Assembly (NCBI GenBank): GCA_036507695.1
Contig: DATCIR010000104.1
Span: 1 to 9,776 of the forward strand
Source: JAKEGK01 sp036507695
Lineage (GTDB): Bacteria; Pseudomonadota; Gammaproteobacteria; SZUA-152
Direction: 5' to 3'
Length of the DNA: 9,776 bases
Below the pieces are notes generated by a model, which saw only the letters and a list, made by a program, of their open reading frames with translations, made no database searches and was not told the origin of the DNA. The position numbers and the translations under genes were made by a program. Below are positions 1 to 6,590 of the stretch, one piece after another (within the stretch, counting starts at the first letter, position 1; every line of letters starts with the position of its first letter).

Positions 1-845
1 TCCAGGGCGGAAAAGAACCCGCCAATGGTCAGCCAGTATTCCGGTGTGCCAATCCAGAAGTAATGGTGCCCTAAGCCCAATATACCGGAACCAAACATGA
101 GACCCACTTCAATATACAGCCAGGTGGTGACGATTTTGCGGCGCGCGCCGATGGTTGTGATTAAACCCCAGGCCATGATACAGCCCACCAGCACTTCCCA
201 GGTGGCCTCGACCCAGAGGTGAATGACCCACCACCACCAATACTGATCAATGGAGACATTCGCGGTAAAAAACATGCCGCACAGATAAATACCGGCCAAC
301 GCCACCAGATCCAACACCAGCACGCCCGCTATGCCGCTCCAGCGCCCCTTCATAAAGGTCATGGATATGTTGTAAAAGAATACCAGCATCACCACCACAA
401 TGCCGATGTCCGCCCAGCGCGGCGCCTCGATATATTCCCGGCCTTCGTTAATCAACCATAGCGTGCGGTGCGTGCCGGGTCCGATTTGGATAAACAAATA
501 CACGATCACCACCACCGTGACCGCCGCGGTTAAGACGTAAAAGGCAATATTACCCAGCTTCAAGCCAACCACTTCACGCCCGGATTCATCTTCCACCAGC
601 CAGTACACGGCGCCCATAAATCCATACAGCATCCAGACCACCATCGCATTGATATGCACCATGCGGTTAACATTAAAATCCAGCACTTCATAAAACAAGG
701 ACGGAAACAGATATTGCAAACCCGCGATCAGCCCAAACAACACTTGCGCGACGAACAATGCGACGGCGACCATGAAATATTTAACCGCCAGCTTTTGACC
801 GCCATTTAAATTTTTGCTATCCAGCTTTCCGATAGTGGCGGTCAT
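1..845 (-). CDS. norB: Nitric oxide reductase subunit B (cNorB), 3' end outside the window
   Basis: Catalytic heme-copper-type subunit of cytochrome-c-dependent nitric oxide reductase. It reduces 2 NO to N2O in the cytoplasmic membrane with electrons from NorC. The first 281 residues are present; the family is usually about 450-470, so the C-terminal third lies beyond base 1. My translation shows a multi-helix membrane protein. His64 in MVHINAMVVW is the expected low-spin heme b ligand. His209 and Glu213 in HLWVE, and His260-His261 in GLGHHYFWIGTPEYW, are the expected FeB ligands and catalytic glutamate. The second heme b ligand and the heme b3 ligand fall outside the window. The ATG at 845 is preceded by AAGGAGG, which lies in the end of norC, and only two bases separate it from the norC stop. 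The two genes are therefore cotranscribed and probably translationally coupled. The short N-terminus and lack of a quinol-oxidase-like extension argue against qNor. Confidence 0.96.
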   Translation of the reverse strand, partial: MTATIGKLDSKNLNGGQKLAVKYFMVAVALFVAQVLFGLIAGLQYLFPSLFYEVLDFNVNRMVHINAMVVWMLYGFMGAVYWLVEDESGREVVGLKLGNIAFYVLTAAVTVVVIVYLFIQIGPGTHRTLWLINEGREYIEAPRWADIGIVVVMLVFFYNISMTFMKGRWSGIAGVLVLDLVALAGIYLCGMFFTANVSIDQYWWWWVIHLWVEATWEVLVGCIMAWGLITTIGARRKIVTTWLYIEVGLMFGSGILGLGHHYFWIGTPEYWLTIGGFFSAL

Positions 846-847
846 GA

Positions 848-1444
848 TTAGCCTCCTTGCTGAATGGGTTTAAAATTATGAGGAAATCCATTGGTATCAA
901 TGGCGCTCATCCATTTTAAAAAGGCCACAACGCCTCTGGCTTCTTCTTCGGTAATGCCGAGGTTGGGCATCTTGCGGCCCGAGCCAAACGTCCGCGCATT
1001 CGCTGATGGATCCATCAGAAAATTAATCATCAGCTGTTCGCGAATCGCTGCGGTGCCCCAGCCCGGATCCAGCCAGGCCTTGGTCAGGTCCGGCGCGTAA
1101 TACGATCCGTTGCCGAGCAGCGTATGGCAGTTAATGCAATTCTTCGCCTGTATAGTCAGCTTGCCCTTGGTGACCAGCTGTTCCGCTTGCTCGGCGGAAA
1201 GCGCCGTACCGAACAAGGGCGCCTCGCCGCCGATGACCGGCGCCATGCGGTTGCGCGCTGCGTCAAAGCTATAATCAATGCGTTGATTAATAACCGAGTA
1301 AGCTGGCACCCGGGCGCTACCGGCCTGTATCTTTGCTATGGAATCAAACGTCAGGATGATCAATACCAGGAACATAATGGCGGTGATCCAAATCGCAAAC
1401 TTCCGCCATAACTCTTCACTACTCCACCAGGGTGCCGACGCCAT
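848..1444 (-). CDS. norC: Nitric oxide reductase subunit C (membrane-anchored cytochrome c)
   Basis: Electron-entry subunit of cNor, passing electrons from soluble cytochromes to NorB. It has an N-terminal membrane anchor at about residues 15-36. A periplasmic cytochrome c domain follows, with heme motif CINCH (Cys103, Cys106, His107), the typical TLLGNG.YYAPDLTKAWLDP stretch, and Met159 in GRKMPNLG as the likely sixth heme ligand. At 198 residues it is about 50 longer than classical NorC (about 146-150). The excess sits between the anchor and the heme motif, roughly residues 45-95. The ATG at 1444 follows GGGAGGG at suitable spacing. It lies 43 bases after a small membrane-protein gene and two bases before norB, all on the same strand. 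Identification is secure; the role of the linker is unknown. Confidence 0.95.
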   Translation of the reverse strand: MASAPWWSSEELWRKFAIWITAIMFLVLIILTFDSIAKIQAGSARVPAYSVINQRIDYSFDAARNRMAPVIGGEAPLFGTALSAEQAEQLVTKGKLTIQAKNCINCHTLLGNGSYYAPDLTKAWLDPGWGTAAIREQLMINFLMDPSANARTFGSGRKMPNLGITEEEARGVVAFLKWMSAIDTNGFPHNFKPIQQGG

Positions 1445-1487
1445 CGTTATTCCCTCCCAGACCTTGTGTTAAGAATATGATATTTTC

Positions 1488-1871
1488 TTAGACTTCCTTC
1501 TTTGAGGACAAATAGTTTGAGGACATACAGTTTGAAGACGCATAGCTAGTGCTGTCAGTATGTGCTGTATCGTGTGATGCCGCGTGCGTTGCGCGGCACA
1601 AATGCCAGATGCCATGTGGCGCCAGCAGATAACCGGCCAGCATGAGCCAGACAATGATCTGCCAATATCCCCGCAGATTGAGCGCATCCGATAACAGAAA
1701 AACGCTCACGGCCAACAGGCCGTAAGACAGGTAAGCCATCACCATTAATAAGCGCCGGCCGTTTAACCTGGCGAGCGCAAACAACAGCGCGTACGCCGCG
1801 CCCGTTAAAATGACCATCGCGGCGGAAAAAAAAGCGATAAAGAATTTGCTCAGTTCAACCGGATCTATCAT
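1488..1871 (-). CDS. Small membrane protein of unknown function at the head of the nor operon
   Basis: I do not recognise a named family. The ATG at 1871 is preferred over an in-frame TTG at 1886 because GAGG lies nine bases before it; this gives 127 residues. It shows three hydrophobic segments at about residues 6-30, 38-60 and 68-88, then a hydrophilic tail rich in Ser, Thr, His and Asn. The tail ends in pentapeptide-like repeats of the form xxSSN, encoded by a 15-bp tandem repeat. It is the first gene after the putative nor promoter and lies 43 bases upstream of norC, so it is probably cotranscribed. It is not NorE (a five-helix, cytochrome oxidase subunit III-like protein), NorQ or NorD. 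A role in Nor assembly or stability is inferred from position only. Confidence 0.75.
   Translation of the reverse strand: MIDPVELSKFFIAFFSAAMVILTGAAYALLFALARLNGRRLLMVMAYLSYGLLAVSVFLLSDALNLRGYWQIIVWLMLAGYLLAPHGIWHLCRATHAASHDTAHTDSTSYASSNCMSSNYLSSKKEV
1501..1545. repeat. Three 15-bp imperfect tandem repeats inside a coding tail
   Basis: Plus strand units are TTTGAGGACAAATAG (1501-1515), TTTGAGGACATACAG (1516-1530) and TTTGAAGACGCATAG (1531-1545). On the minus strand they encode the repeated YASSN, CMSSN, YLSSK tail of the small membrane protein. The 15-bp period keeps the frame, so copy-number change would lengthen or shorten the tail without frameshift. Confidence 0.85.
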
Positions 1872-1968
1872 AGCTTTCTGCCTCAATAGGGTTGCTTATT
1901 ACACTACAAGGAGACCAGGAAAACCGGCGTTGTCTGATGCTAATCGCAATGACTGCTGTGATAGTAAA

Positions 1969-1997
1969 CTTATAGTCGTGTTGTGATCGATAATCAA
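1969..1997 (-). promoter_or_regulatory. Putative sigma70-type promoter of the nor operon
   Basis: On the minus strand, TTGATT (1997-1992) and TATAAG (1974-1969) are separated by exactly 17 bases. The -10 matches the consensus at 5 of 6 positions and the -35 at 4 of 6. Transcription would begin near 1962, giving a leader of about 90 bases before the ATG at 1871. The -35 overlaps a small dyad, TGAT-TATCG-ATCA on the minus strand, where a repressor could act. This is a match by eye; no start site is known. Confidence 0.5.
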
Positions 1998-2385
1998 AGT
2001 TTAATTGGTATTAATGCATAATATCGCTAGTCATACCGCCAACCCGTAGTCAACTTAACGTCTTTGCATTTGTCGCAGGCGATTATTCCACCAAAACCGG
2101 GTCGTAAAAAGTTTTAAAACAGCACAAACTATTTTTACTGACGCGGAAACTCGCGAGTTGGGAAAATTATTTGAGCAATACGTGCGGGCTGGACCGCCGC
2201 CCATATCCGATAACGCCTGGAGCTACCCGGTTAGCCGCATTACTATGGTAACGCGAGGATTAATCGCTGCGCATATTGATTCGCTAGCATTGCTAATCAA
2301 TTGGTTACCCAGGTCCGATTGCTTAGGCCCAAACAATTTCCGCTTGGTTAAAGATTTCTGGTTTTAAGTCGATATTTCCAATACC

Positions 2386-2413
2386 TTGTAGAATCTCGTT
2401 GTTCAGCTAATAT
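2386..2413 (+). promoter_or_regulatory. Weak candidate promoter for the binding-protein/kinase pair
   Basis: TTGTAG (2386-2391) and TAATAT (2408-2413) are spaced by 16 bases and end 26 bases before the ATG at 2440. Matches to consensus are only 3 of 6 and 4 of 6. It is listed mainly because of its position directly upstream of the gene. Confidence 0.25.
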
Positions 2414-2439
2414 CCTATTGTTTTTTCAGAGTATTTAAA

Positions 2440-3285
2440 ATGAGCAAATACCTGTTTAATGACCAGACCCGGCTTTGGAAACGCTTAACACCGGCGCTCC
2501 TGATGTATCTTGTCACCGCAAATATCCTGGCCGACGTGGACAACTCCAGATATGTCATGGGAGTCTTTCCACATCTTCCCATTACCGATCTGGAACGTGT
2601 TTATTCGCCGATGGCGGCGGACCTGGCCAGCGGTCTGAATAAAGAAGTATTTTTCCAATCAAAAGCGACCTTTGAAGATTTTAAAATGGAATTGGATGCC
2701 GAAACTTACGACATAGTCGTGGTTCAGCCCTTTGATTACATTTATATTGCGGACAACCATAACTATGTACCGTTGGCGAGGCGAGGCGAGCCATTGGAGG
2801 GTGTCTTTGTCACCGCGCAAGATAGTAACATCAAGACCCCGAAGGATCTGGCCGGCAAGCGCATAGCGCTTCCTCCAAAAGGCGCTGCTGTCAGCCGTCT
2901 CGCGATCGATTTACTACTTGAAAATGGCATTGCAACCGGCAACGTTAAATTGAGTTTCCACCGCTCTCATATCAATTGCATGCAACAATTACTCATCAAG
3001 CAGGCGGATGTTTGTGTAACCGCTGAACCAATGCTGCGGTTTTTTAACCATAAAAGAAAAACCAATTTACAATTTGTGTTTAAGACAAAAAGCATCCCGC
3101 ACGTTCTGTTCGCGGCGCACAAACGTGTTCCGGAAACATACCGCCAACAGGCAATGAACATTATTACCACCTGGGATGACATCGAAGAAAAAAAACAACT
3201 GCTGACAAACGGAAAATTTCCTCCTTTTGTACCGGCGACGGACTCCGAGTATGATGCAGTACGTCAATTGTTAAAGGACAAGTAA
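2440..3285 (+). CDS. PhnD-like periplasmic substrate-binding protein
   Basis: A 281-residue protein of the phosphate/phosphite/phosphonate ABC-transporter binding-protein family. It has a signal-peptide-like N-terminus: basic RLWKR at 11-15, a hydrophobic core at about 16-30, and probable cleavage near Ala27 or Ala31. The mature part shows family landmarks: GVFPHLP..DLERVYSPMAADL near residues 41-62, YDIVVVQPFDYIYIAD near 90-105, KTPKDLAGKRIALPP near 132-147 and QADVCVTAEP near 188-197. No permease or ATPase gene is adjacent. Instead a membrane histidine kinase starts 15 bases after its stop. A sensory role, delivering a bound ligand to the kinase, is therefore more likely than transport. The ligand cannot be read from sequence; phosphonate is only the family name. 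The ATG at 2440 has a weak ribosome-binding site (AGAG). Confidence 0.85.
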   Translation: MSKYLFNDQTRLWKRLTPALLMYLVTANILADVDNSRYVMGVFPHLPITDLERVYSPMAADLASGLNKEVFFQSKATFEDFKMELDAETYDIVVVQPFDYIYIADNHNYVPLARRGEPLEGVFVTAQDSNIKTPKDLAGKRIALPPKGAAVSRLAIDLLLENGIATGNVKLSFHRSHINCMQQLLIKQADVCVTAEPMLRFFNHKRKTNLQFVFKTKSIPHVLFAAHKRVPETYRQQAMNIITTWDDIEEKKQLLTNGKFPPFVPATDSEYDAVRQLLKDK

Positions 3286-3300
3286 CACTGCCCGCTCGCA

Positions 3301-4803
3301 ATGATTCATTCACTTAAATTCCGCATTGCTATCGTCATTATAGTATTGCAATCAATAGTCACCGCTATTGTACTCGACGTTTCGCTAAAAAAGTTTTTTA
3401 GCGAAACCCAGGACCAACTGGCGGCCACTGAAGGCATGCTCTCGCACCTGGTCAGTGAATTTAGCAGGACCGCTCTCATCACTTACGATTTTGGAGAATT
3501 ACAGCCCTTGGTGGAAAAAATCGTAGTTGATCCGCACGTTGAAAAAATTATCCTTACGAATGCGGAAGGACTTATTGTTGTCGGCAGTGATGTAACAGAT
3601 ATTGGTTCTGTCTATTCCATTGGCGAAAAAGCAGAAGGGACATTTTGGCAACATCACGAAATAAAAAACCCCTCCGGTAAACTTGGCGAGTTACACGTCA
3701 AGTTTTCCCATGCAGACATTATTCAGACTAATCATGGCGCGATAGCATTAGGGATCAAAATAGCCCTGGTCTGTATCGGTTTTATCGCGGTATTCGGCAT
3801 ATTCTTTGGTTTTCTGCTGACAAGACGGCTAGGCAAGGTCGCTGTTACAGCCAGGCAAATTGGCCTAGGAAACCTGGATGCCAGAACCAATCTTGTGGGT
3901 AAAGATGAAGTCGCCGTGGTCAGCCGGGCCATTGACTATATGGGGGACAGTATTTCAAAAATGGTTCAAGAACTAAACCAGCAAAAACTTGAATTGCGCG
4001 ACGCACGAGATAACCTTGAAAAACGCGTTCTGGAACGAACCAATGAGCTTGCAGTCGCGCGGGACGAAGCGTTAAACGCCAGCAAGGCTAAAAGCGCTTT
4101 TCTCGCCAATATGAGCCATGAACTTCGCACTCCATTGAACGCCATCCTGGGTTATAGCGAGTTACTTATTGACGAATCCAGGGAGAAAGAAAACGCAAAT
4201 AACCTTGAGTATGCGAAAAGCATCAATATAGCAGGCCGCAACCTGCTTAACTTGATAAACGATGTCCTCGACATAGAAAGAATTGAAGCGGGCAAACAGG
4301 AATTTCAGGTTCAGCGCTTTAGTCTCCATGCGATGCTGGACAATATAAATTCAACATTTAAACCGATGGCAATAAAAAATAACAATCAATACCATGCACA
4401 AGTAAACACCGGCATTGCGGACCTTATTATCGATGAAGTCAAACTGCGCCAGATATTGCTGAACTTACTATCCAATGCCGCCAAATTTACTAAAAATGGC
4501 ATTATTACATTGACGATATCTTCTTTTGAAAAAAACGGTGAAGAATGGCTGGACTTTACTACAACTGATACTGGAGTCGGCATTGCCGAAAACCATCTAA
4601 CCAAATTATTTGAGAAATTCTACCAGGTTGATTCTTCGTATACCCGCGAATACCAGGGCGTCGGTTTGGGTCTTGCGATTTGCTACCAATTAGCCCACGC
4701 TATGGGCGGCGCGCTGGAGGTAACCAGCGAATTGCACAAAGGATCAGCTTTTAAATTGTTAATCGCACGGGACGTCAGCCAAAAATTATCCCAGGTTGCT
4801 TGA
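3301..4803 (+). CDS. Transmembrane sensor histidine kinase (HAMP, HisKA, HATPase)
   Basis: A 500-residue two-component sensor kinase. It has transmembrane helix 1 at about 8-27 and a periplasmic sensor region at about 28-147, possibly Cache/PAS-like (EKIILTNAEGLIVVGSDV). Transmembrane helix 2 is at about 149-173, a HAMP linker at about 174-226 and a coiled coil at about 224-262. HisKA carries the phosphoacceptor His273 in MSHELRTPLNAILGY. The ATPase domain has an N box (Asn388, Asn392 in LLNLLSNAAKFT), G1 box DTGVGI (423-428), F box FEKFYQ (437-442) and G2 box GVGLGL (453-458). All catalytic motifs are intact. No receiver domain is fused and no response regulator is in the window, so its partner lies elsewhere. 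It lies 15 bases after the binding-protein gene without a clear ribosome-binding site, which suggests translational coupling. I infer that the binding protein docks on the periplasmic domain. Confidence 0.93.
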   Translation: MIHSLKFRIAIVIIVLQSIVTAIVLDVSLKKFFSETQDQLAATEGMLSHLVSEFSRTALITYDFGELQPLVEKIVVDPHVEKIILTNAEGLIVVGSDVTDIGSVYSIGEKAEGTFWQHHEIKNPSGKLGELHVKFSHADIIQTNHGAIALGIKIALVCIGFIAVFGIFFGFLLTRRLGKVAVTARQIGLGNLDARTNLVGKDEVAVVSRAIDYMGDSISKMVQELNQQKLELRDARDNLEKRVLERTNELAVARDEALNASKAKSAFLANMSHELRTPLNAILGYSELLIDESREKENANNLEYAKSINIAGRNLLNLINDVLDIERIEAGKQEFQVQRFSLHAMLDNINSTFKPMAIKNNNQYHAQVNTGIADLIIDEVKLRQILLNLLSNAAKFTKNGIITLTISSFEKNGEEWLDFTTTDTGVGIAENHLTKLFEKFYQVDSSYTREYQGVGLGLAICYQLAHAMGGALEVTSELHKGSAFKLLIARDVSQKLSQVA

Positions 4804-4816
4804 ATCTAGGTTGAAC

Positions 4817-4834
4817 CAAGCCCGTACGGGCTTG
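4817..4834. terminator. 18-bp perfect palindrome between convergent genes, possible hairpin terminator
   Basis: CAAGCCCGTACGGGCTTG is a perfect palindrome that can form a 7-bp stem with a GTAC loop in RNA from either strand. It lies 14 bases after the kinase stop, in the 107-base GC-rich gap before the convergent SnoaL-like gene. There is no T-run on either side, so intrinsic termination is doubtful; an operator or roadblock site is an alternative. A second pair, CCGGTCC (4844-4850) and GGACCGG (4882-4888), lies just downstream. Confidence 0.35.
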
Positions 4835-4910
4835 CGTGCGGAGCCGGTCCCTGCGAAGCTGGCGACGGTGGGGCGGGCGGAGGACCGGAGAGGCAAGGGC
4901 CCTGATCGGA

Positions 4911-5321
4911 TTAGGTCATTGCTCCCACCTGTTGTAGAAAGGAGGCAAGATTCCAATAGTCGGTGTTTCGGCGGATCTTTCCGCGTTGGAACTCCATGAT
5001 CGAAGCGACCGGGACCGTGAAACCCTTGCCCGTGGCGGGCAAGCCGGGGAAGTCCCCGGTTTGTGTGCCGCTCATGATCCATTCACTAACCAGCCGGTCG
5101 ACCGTCGCAAAAACAGACTTCGGCTCAATCTTAAAATCGGGGATCGCCGCAAGAGTGGCCAGTACGAACGGCCTCAGTTCACCCTTTCCACGACTGATGG
5201 CCCCGAGGGCTACATCCTCATAGACACAATCATCCGTAAAGAATGACACAACGGCTTCTATGTCGCGGGCGGACCAGGCGGCAACATAGTTTTGATAAAG
5301 TTTTTCCATGTCCGTTTCCAT
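4911..5321 (-). CDS. SnoaL-like / NTF2-fold protein (ester cyclase-like)
   Basis: A 136-residue cytosolic protein of the SnoaL-like polyketide cyclase/NTF2 superfamily. Family signs are the N-terminal helix YVAAWSARDIEAVVSFFTDDCVYED (12-36), GT.TGDFPGLPATGK (85-99) and the C-terminal NTDYWNLASFL (119-129). These proteins form a cone-shaped pocket and include cyclases, isomerases and many of unknown substrate; the reaction cannot be assigned here. The ATG at 5321 has GGAGG five bases upstream. It starts 12 bases after the stop of the MGMT-like gene, so the two form an operon. Its 3' end faces the kinase gene convergently. Confidence 0.85.
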   Translation of the reverse strand: METDMEKLYQNYVAAWSARDIEAVVSFFTDDCVYEDVALGAISRGKGELRPFVLATLAAIPDFKIEPKSVFATVDRLVSEWIMSGTQTGDFPGLPATGKGFTVPVASIMEFQRGKIRRNTDYWNLASFLQQVGAMT

Positions 5322-5333
5322 TCCTGCCTCCCT

Positions 5334-5753
5334 CTACAATTGGTGTAAAACGCTTTCGAAATTTTCCACACCTTTTGACTTGCCCGTTGAAACAATCCTG
5401 TGACCTTCCTTCGCCAGGCATGCCGCATGACCTTTAATGCCCTCAGGAAATTTCCGGATTAACTCGCCGCTGTTTTTCAACACACGCCAATACGGCAGGC
5501 GTGTATTGCTCTCGACCGATTCGGCGGCGGCCAAACATAATGATTTTTCTGTTGTTGCGGGGCAAGCTACTTCTGTTTTGTACTTCTTAGCCAGTTTTTT
5601 ACACACGGCATCGATGGTGGCCACGCGGCCCTTTGGAATCGTTTTTACCAGCAAGGCAACGGTGCCGGGCGATGGTTTAAGCATTTTTCCCGAACCACCA
5701 AAAAATTTTTCCATCGTTTTCGGGATGCTTACTATCGCATCTTGAGATTCCAT
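5334..5753 (-). CDS. MGMT-family (alkyltransferase-like) DNA-binding-fold protein
   Basis: A 139-residue protein resembling the DNA-binding domain of O6-methylguanine-DNA methyltransferase. PKGRVATIDAVCKKLAKKY (40-58) matches the family's winged-helix start. PYWRVLKNSGEL (87-98) and a final LAKEGH (113-118) match its conserved core. The active-site PCHR of true methyltransferases is absent; the nearest cysteine motif is ACPATT (63-68). It therefore cannot be assumed to repair DNA by alkyl transfer and belongs with the small MGMT-like family of unclear function. The ATG at 5753 follows GAGGAGG at four bases, a strong ribosome-binding site. It is the first gene of a two-gene operon with the SnoaL-like gene. 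Confidence 0.8.
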   Translation of the reverse strand: MESQDAIVSIPKTMEKFFGGSGKMLKPSPGTVALLVKTIPKGRVATIDAVCKKLAKKYKTEVACPATTEKSLCLAAAESVESNTRLPYWRVLKNSGELIRKFPEGIKGHAACLAKEGHRIVSTGKSKGVENFESVLHQL

Positions 5754-5776
5754 ACCGCCTCCTCACTGAAGGTCCA

Positions 5777-5902
5777 TAGCGCAGCGCTAACCAGCGAACT
5801 ACGCGGCGGGCAGCGCCGCGGTCAAATGGGACACCCACCAACTAAATTAGTGTAATCCAAACAAAATCGAAATCATATTTGAATTCTAGTTCGTGGGTGC
5901 CC
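5777..5902. repeat. Cluster of inverted repeats (REP- or MITE-like) between two minus-strand genes
   Basis: Three dyads lie in 126 bases. TAGCGC-A-GCGCTA is at 5777-5789. CGCGGCG-GGCAG-CGCCGCG (7-bp stem, 5-base loop) is at 5802-5820. A long imperfect pair is formed by 5828-5844 (GGGACACCCACCAACTA) and 5887-5902 (TAGTTCGTGGGTGCCC). The arms of the last pair match except for one extra base and one mismatch, across a 42-base AT-rich spacer. This resembles the small palindromic repeats found between genes. The origin is not proven. It lies upstream of the MGMT-like gene and downstream of the spondin gene, so it could also act as a terminator for the latter. Confidence 0.5.
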
Positions 5903-5927
5903 TGCTTGCCACTATTTTGTGTTGTGA

Positions 5928-6590
5928 TTATTTCATGCGCTCAATAATGATTTCCGCAACGGGGTTGCGCCAGTCCAGCAGGGCGGCATTGGCGTCGCCG
6001 ACGCCGTGAATGCCGTTGTGAATGTGCACAAAACCTTCGCCGCTATCATTCGGCGAGTAGCCTTCGCCCCCAAGACCGGCAACGGTGGAGGCTAATTCGT
6101 CATTAGTCTCGCTTCCCGCGTCATACGCGTCGGCCATGTAGGTCACGGTTTGGCGGCCCTTCGGCAACGCCACGTCCGTAACGGCGAAAAAGGCGTCATT
6201 GGTGGCGCCGAGCATGGCACCGATACTCACGTTATCCGTGCCGCGTTTGGCGCTAATCACCAGTGTCGTAGTTTTGCCGGGAAAGGTCAGCCCCATGGTG
6301 CTGACTTGCGCATCGCTGACACCCGGCGTGGCAAGCAATTTGGCCGCCATCGGGTTGCCATTGCCGGCTTCCGCCAACATCGCCAATTCGTCGCTCGGGG
6401 GCTGACCCGCTTCAAAGAACGACATACCCGAACGATGCGAGGCGGCCATCACAGGCGCCAACGGTTGGCCGGGTGTGAGGTTGATGATGGTGATTTTGTA
6501 GGTTTCCCCGTCGCCGGCCCAACTATTAGCCGCGGTCAGCATGGAAGTGGACAGTAAAATTCCAACAAACAAAGATGTCGTCGTGCGCAT
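5928..6590 (-). CDS. Secreted spondin-domain protein
   Basis: A 220-residue exported protein with a bacterial spondin (Spond_N) domain, recognised from YKITIINLTPGQPLAPVMAASHRSG near the mature N-terminus, FFEAGQ..S.EL..LAE.GN, and the C-terminal FVHIHNGIHG..DANAALLDWRNPVAEIIIE. The ATG at 6590 is chosen over an upstream in-frame start at 6680. It is followed by a clear signal peptide (MRTT, hydrophobic core, SWA-GD cleavage near residue 25) and preceded by AAGGAG seven bases away. The extra 30 residues of the longer version are rich in Arg, Gln and His and do not look like protein. The function in bacteria is poorly known; an extracellular or periplasmic role is inferred. It appears monocistronic. 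Confidence 0.85.
   Translation of the reverse strand: MRTTTSLFVGILLSTSMLTAANSWAGDGETYKITIINLTPGQPLAPVMAASHRSGMSFFEAGQPPSDELAMLAEAGNGNPMAAKLLATPGVSDAQVSTMGLTFPGKTTTLVISAKRGTDNVSIGAMLGATNDAFFAVTDVALPKGRQTVTYMADAYDAGSETNDELASTVAGLGGEGYSPNDSGEGFVHIHNGIHGVGDANAALLDWRNPVAEIIIERMK

Larger units (their letters stand above)
1872..2439. other. Divergent intergenic region between the nor operon and the binding-protein/kinase pair
   Basis: This 568-base AT-rich stretch separates two divergently transcribed operons and must hold the promoters of both. I see a good minus-strand sigma70-like promoter near 1969-1997 and a weak plus-strand candidate near 2386-2413. A plus-strand open frame runs from about 2059 to a stop at 2365-2367. 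It lacks an ATG with a ribosome-binding site and resembles no family I know, so I do not call it a gene. No sigma54 (GGCAC-N5-TTGC) promoter, as expected for NorR control, and no clean FNR/DNR box was found. Confidence 0.6.

Noticed and set aside
219..461. Plus-strand open frame rich in His and Gln
   Set aside because: It is antisense to norB, whose ligand histidines and catalytic glutamate are all in the minus-strand frame.
1982..1998. CRP- or FNR-type box TGTGA...ATCAA on the plus strand
   Set aside because: The half-sites are off by one base from the required spacing for either regulator, so it is not called as a site.
2158..2367. Plus-strand open frame of 69 codons in the nor/kinase intergenic region
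   Set aside because: It uses a TTG start without a ribosome-binding site, shows no recognisable motif, and lies where divergent promoters are expected. A decayed gene cannot be excluded.
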